Shown: piece after piece, positions 20,524 through 23,527 of the stretch
Numbering within the stretch: the first letter of the stretch is position 1
Layout: every line of letters begins with the position of its first letter
From: CAZWSX01 sp964636985
Lineage (GTDB): Bacteria; Planctomycetota; Planctomycetia; Pirellulales; Pirellulaceae
Length of the DNA stretch: 23,527 nucleotides
Direction of reading: 5' to 3'
Assembly: GCA_964636985.1 (NCBI GenBank)
Contig: CAZWSX010000057.1
Location: 1 to 23,527, forward strand
Made by a program: the position numbers and the translations under genes
Notes under the pieces: model-generated
Database searches by the model: none
The model's input: only the letters and a program-made list of their open reading frames with translations
Told to the model about the DNA's origin: nothing

Positions 20524-22907
20524 GCTGCTTGAGATGCGGCTTCTGAAAGGTCGTCACCGTTCTCTTTTTCGGTGGCGAGTAGCGGCAACGGCGGAAGGCC
20601 AAGTGCTGCTTCGACTTCCAGGGTGAGCTCGCACATCCATTCGGCGGCGCGCCACTGCAATTCCCATGATGCGAACAGCATCTCGGCAGCCCCGTCGAGC
20701 ACCTTCATTTGAATGGTCGTCATGTCTTGGAATGGAGTCAGGTACTCTCGTACCGAGAGGCTCGACCGACTGTGAGGAAACGGGTAGTCGCAGCCATCGA
20801 AATGACCCAAAGTAGCCGAGTACTCAGATGCCGTGCTTTCCAGTCTTTCGTAAATCGTTTGCCAAGTAGAGGATGTGTCGCGCTTCACATCGAGAAATAA
20901 TGCCGTTGTTCCAATGAAGTGAAACAAGGCGACTCGCTGGTCACGGGTACTGTGCAGGGCCGCCAGCAAACACAGCATGTCTCTCGCGCGCTCCAACTTC
21001 TTCGCGGCATCCGGAATGCGGGGTTGTATGACTGGATGAGACAAGATTTCGACCGCCTTTTGCCATCGCTGAGCGGAGCCCGCTTCAAATTGGAGAAGGC
21101 TATGGCTCAACTGTTCGGCTCGTACCCTTCCTTGTTTCATTCGCTCCTTTGCCCACTGAGGTTTGCCATTGAATTCGACGAGTGGATCCGCAAGTCGCTT
21201 CACGCCCTCTTGCATCATCAACTCGGCAGTGGTTCCCGCCCAAACCTCGTAGTTTGCTTCCTGCCACTTTTCGAAGCTCGATTCGTACGAGGCTGCGCTG
21301 TCCTGCATCGTATTTCGCGCCAATTCGAGTTCCTTGACGAGCGTTGAAAGATAAACTGACTCGGGCAAAGACGTTGCAAGCTTCTGGTTCACCACCGGTG
21401 GCGCGCGATTACTCGGGTCGGCGCCCAGGCCGAATTCTCGGGCGGTGTGTTTTCTCATTCTTTCCTTGTCACGCTCGGCAATGAATGCCTCAGCAGGATG
21501 CAGGTCAGCGGCCGAGAGGGATTCGTCAAAATGCTGACGATAGAGCTCGAGCGTTGCATCGCGAAAAGCGTCTTGCTGGTTCTGAAACAGTACCGATGCC
21601 GGCAGATCACAAAGATAGACTCCAGCCATCGGCATTCGCTTCGCCACGGCGATGCGATCACTTGGGCTGGGATGGGCATGATCCCGCTTTGCCTTTTCTT
21701 CCAATAGTCTCTTCTCGGCCTTTTTTTGTTCCTTCGGATGGATGGATTTGAGCGTCGCTTCCAATAGCATCGGGAAGTTATCCGGCAAGTTTCCCTCATG
21801 TCGGAAGCGCTTGGCGTCGTCGAACGCCTTATTCCATGCGCACGCAACGGATGCTATCTGCTTTCGAGCCTGTTCAAAGACTGCACTACCAACGAGTCTG
21901 ACTTCGTATTGATCGGCGTCGTACTCAGACTGACGCCGCCAGTGGTGATGTACCAGGGAAGGAAGCCACATCATGACGTACCATGATCTGTAGATGAGCA
22001 CGACGAGGGAAAAAAAGAACGATCGCATGCGGTTGCTTCGTCCATTGAAATGGCAGGCGAATTCAACAAGCTTTTGATCAACCCGGTCGCGCCAATCGCT
22101 GTAGCCAAAGATCTCACTGATAAAGACGTCGAACCAAAACAGATAGCCGTTAGCCTTTCGTTGCGCGAAGTGGCCAAGTTCATGGGCGATCACTCCTGCT
22201 AATTGTTCTACTGTCATTCCCATCGCGAGAGCGAGGCCAATAGCCAGGGCATCTTGTTGGGTGTGGACGCCTCGCGCATTCAGGACTTTTGCGGCTGAGG
22301 CGTTCACATCACAATCGATCTCGATTTGCGAAGGACGCGGAGCGTTCACCGTATCGGCGATGCGATTGACGAACGACCATAACAACGGTTCGTCTTCGGG
22401 TGTGACGTTTCGCGAATACCGAGACCGAAATGGCCGGGGGGCAAGTTGCCGAAAGATGAAGAGGATGAAAAGGAGTGCCGACAAAATGCCTTCCAAAACA
22501 AAAAAAGCGATCGTTGCTTCCAGCATTTTCCTGGCGACGGAGTTGTTATCTCCGTCCAGGAGGTCACACGTGAATCCAAAGATCACAAAAAGTGTTACGG
22601 GTAAAAGCGGTACCAGCAGGCACTGTGCCGACGCGAACCATCTAGCTAGCCGATACCACCTGCTCGCGCGATGCGTGGTGATCGAACTTTGAAATCCACC
22701 GAGCACAATTCGGGCGATTTCCTCACGACTTAACTGAGATACATCGACCGTCGACGCTATGCCACTGCGTGGCACCGTGTCGCTGTGGAGGGAATCAATC
22801 GCAGACAATCCAGCGCCGCTTTTCTCACGCCTCGAAACAAGTTGTTCCGACGACGTTGGGGCAACGTCCGCAGGCGTTAAAGAGGCCCCATCTGCTTCTG
22901 GAGTCAT
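20520..22907 (-). CDS. Membrane M48-family metallopeptidase with long C-terminal extension
   Basis: The 795-residue protein has a polar N-terminus (1-90), two membrane helices (about 92-116 and 129-153), then an M48 (HtpX/Ste24-like) peptidase domain. The zinc site is AHELGHFAQ (His242, Glu243, His246), with Glu328 in SEYDADQ as the likely third ligand. A third hydrophobic stretch follows the H-E-x-x-H motif (SFFFSLVVLIYRSWYVMMWL). Residues from about 400 to the end form a long helical, charged region I cannot assign. M48 enzymes usually degrade misfolded membrane proteins; typical members are about 280-450 residues, so this one is roughly twice as long. I chose the ATG at 22907 with AGGGG nine bases upstream; the open frame to 23327 contains a terminator-like hairpin and no domain. 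Its stop codon overlaps that of convergent lysC. Confidence 0.88.
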   Translation of the reverse strand: MTPEADGASLTPADVAPTSSEQLVSRREKSGAGLSAIDSLHSDTVPRSGIASTVDVSQLSREEIARIVLGGFQSSITTHRASRWYRLARWFASAQCLLVPLLPVTLFVIFGFTCDLLDGDNNSVARKMLEATIAFFVLEGILSALLFILFIFRQLAPRPFRSRYSRNVTPEDEPLLWSFVNRIADTVNAPRPSQIEIDCDVNASAAKVLNARGVHTQQDALAIGLALAMGMTVEQLAGVIAHELGHFAQRKANGYLFWFDVFISEIFGYSDWRDRVDQKLVEFACHFNGRSNRMRSFFFSLVVLIYRSWYVMMWLPSLVHHHWRRQSEYDADQYEVRLVGSAVFEQARKQIASVACAWNKAFDDAKRFRHEGNLPDNFPMLLEATLKSIHPKEQKKAEKRLLEEKAKRDHAHPSPSDRIAVAKRMPMAGVYLCDLPASVLFQNQQDAFRDATLELYRQHFDESLSAADLHPAEAFIAERDKERMRKHTAREFGLGADPSNRAPPVVNQKLATSLPESVYLSTLVKELELARNTMQDSAASYESSFEKWQEANYEVWAGTTAELMMQEGVKRLADPLVEFNGKPQWAKERMKQGRVRAEQLSHSLLQFEAGSAQRWQKAVEILSHPVIQPRIPDAAKKLERARDMLCLLAALHSTRDQRVALFHFIGTTALFLDVKRDTSSTWQTIYERLESTASEYSATLGHFDGCDYPFPHSRSSLSVREYLTPFQDMTTIQMKVLDGAAEMLFASWELQWRAAEWMCELTLEVEAALGLPPLPLLATEKENGDDLSEAASQAA

Positions 22908-23129
22908 TTCCACAAGCCCCTGGCTTTGGGCAGATTGCCCGAAATTCGGCGAGAATCCGCAAATCGTGCGGCAAGCGCCACGTTGTATTCGCCAGCAAGG
23001 CATTTTACAATCGAGCGGGTTGAGATGCTCCCCAATTTTGCTTTTTAAGGTTCCGCCGGGCACACTGAAACAAAAGAGGAAGTTGCCCACGGCGTTGAGC
23101 CAAATCGAACAACCTGATTTATCTCTCCG

Positions 23130-23172
23130 GGCTGGCGTTTTCTTTTTGAGAAGCGCCAGCCTTTTCTGTTTC
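23130..23172 (+). terminator. Hairpin with T-tail between the M48 and Gfo/Idh/MocA genes
   Basis: GGCTGGCGTTT (23130-23140) pairs with AAGCGCCAGCC (23151-23161) through ten Watson-Crick pairs and one G-T, over a 10-base loop. On the plus strand it is followed by TTTCTGTTTCT. By position, 25 bases after the Gfo/Idh/MocA stop, it should end that leftward transcript, yet its T-tail points the other way. It would stop rightward antisense transcription crossing the M48 gene. The 278-base gap holds nothing else recognised. Confidence 0.55.
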
Positions 23173-23185
23173 TTGCTGAGCAGCC

Positions 23186-23527
23186 TTAGCTCAATTTGGG
23201 TTCCCAACCCTTGCGGTATTCCCGCGACCACATCGCCGAGGCGGCGGCGTTGTCGAGGATGTGTCCGTTCGCGGAGTCGGTCTTGAGCACGCTCCCCGTG
23301 CGGTAGGCGATGTTGCCCAGGTGGCACAGCAACGTGCTCTTGTGTCCCTCCTCGATATCGGAGTTGGGACGCTTGTCACCACCTTCGCGCACGCACGAGA
23401 GGAAGTTCGCGTGGTGAATCATGTCGTCGTACTTCACCTCACCTTTGGCGATCTCTTTGTTATCCAGATCGTAGGCCGTCCAACCACTGTCGAGAATGGC
23501 CATCGAACCTTTGTCGCCGTGGACGGT
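23186..23527 (-). CDS. Gfo/Idh/MocA-family oxidoreductase, C-terminal part (cut by the right edge)
   Basis: Only the last 113 residues are visible. They read TVHGDKGSMAILDSGWTAYDL, then FLSCVREGGDKRPNSDIEEGHKS, LLCHLGNIAYRTGS and the tail NAAASAMWSREYRKGWEPK. The F-L-x-C-V-R-x-G followed by P-x-x-D-x-x-x-G-H-x-S/T and the terminal W-x-x-P pattern is typical of the C-terminal domain of secreted Gfo/Idh/MocA dehydrogenases, very numerous in planctomycetes. These act with NAD(P) on sugars or inositol derivatives. The Rossmann domain and any Tat signal lie outside the window, so cofactor and export cannot be checked. The internal Met in GSMAIL is not the start because the frame stays open to the edge. 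Confidence 0.85.
   Translation of the reverse strand, partial: TVHGDKGSMAILDSGWTAYDLDNKEIAKGEVKYDDMIHHANFLSCVREGGDKRPNSDIEEGHKSTLLCHLGNIAYRTGSVLKTDSANGHILDNAAASAMWSREYRKGWEPKLS

Noticed and set aside
19248..20546. A 432-codon same-strand open frame inside lysC
   Set aside because: Frame-shifted reading of aspartokinase, extremely Arg/Gly/Gln-rich, with no start context.
22908..23327. A 140-residue N-terminal extension of the M48 protein
   Set aside because: The in-frame extension would run through a terminator-like hairpin and into the end of the Gfo/Idh/MocA gene. It lacks any domain and has no ribosome site, while the ATG at 22907 has one.

Overview
The window looks like a chromosomal segment of a planctomycete, probably of the Pirellulales type. 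No rRNA or marker tree was available, so this placement is inference. It rests on: (i) a secreted protein with the Arg-rich N-terminus ending in an E-x-L-E-x-R type motif that is common on large exported planctomycete proteins; (ii) a Gfo/Idh/MocA C-terminus of the form abundant in these bacteria; (iii) several small membrane proteins of a planctomycete-looking type; (iv) an EF-Ts in which the usual TDF motif is replaced by SAP; (v) moderately high G+C. I see no phage, plasmid, IS element, CRISPR array, tRNA or rRNA. Most genes are housekeeping or surface genes.

Layout. 1-1371 (minus): rpsB then tsf (cut by the left edge), separated by a 230-base spacer with two perfect hairpins; the presumed rpsB leader also holds two inverted repeats. 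1859-3256 (plus): a YqgE/AlgH-like protein and a CBM9-like beta-sandwich protein. 3316-5139 (minus): a secreted esterase-type alpha/beta hydrolase and a DUF3050 (heme-oxygenase-fold) protein. 5309-6223 (plus): a second, membrane-anchored alpha/beta hydrolase, flanked on both sides by copies of a short palindromic repeat. 6438-6758 (minus): a small unknown gene with a good terminator. 7235-7780 (plus): a two-TM protein with paired CxC motifs. 7856-12654 (minus): LptF/LptG-type permease, YbgC-like thioesterase, membrane metallophosphoesterase and a large PAS-GAF-receiver protein, all facing the same way. 13195-15874 (plus): an 83-residue membrane protein and a secreted metzincin-like protease with PPC and golvesin-like domains. 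16104-20523 (plus): homoserine dehydrogenase, a phosphoglycerate-mutase-like protein and aspartokinase. 20520-22907 (minus): a large M48 peptidase whose stop codon overlaps that of lysC. 23186-end (minus): the 3' part of a Gfo/Idh/MocA oxidoreductase.

How the genes work together. The clearest pathway unit is hom-apgM-lysC. LysC makes aspartyl phosphate and Hom makes homoserine. The ApgM-type protein between them is best read as the non-canonical homoserine kinase proposed for such clusters, giving O-phosphohomoserine for threonine synthase, which is not in the window. Both Hom (one ACT domain) and LysC (four ACT domains) carry amino-acid-sensing domains. rpsB-tsf is the usual translation operon. 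The most unusual single protein is the signalling protein at 10909-12654, in which the His of the DHp-like helix and the phosphoacceptor Asp of the C-terminal receiver both appear to be replaced.
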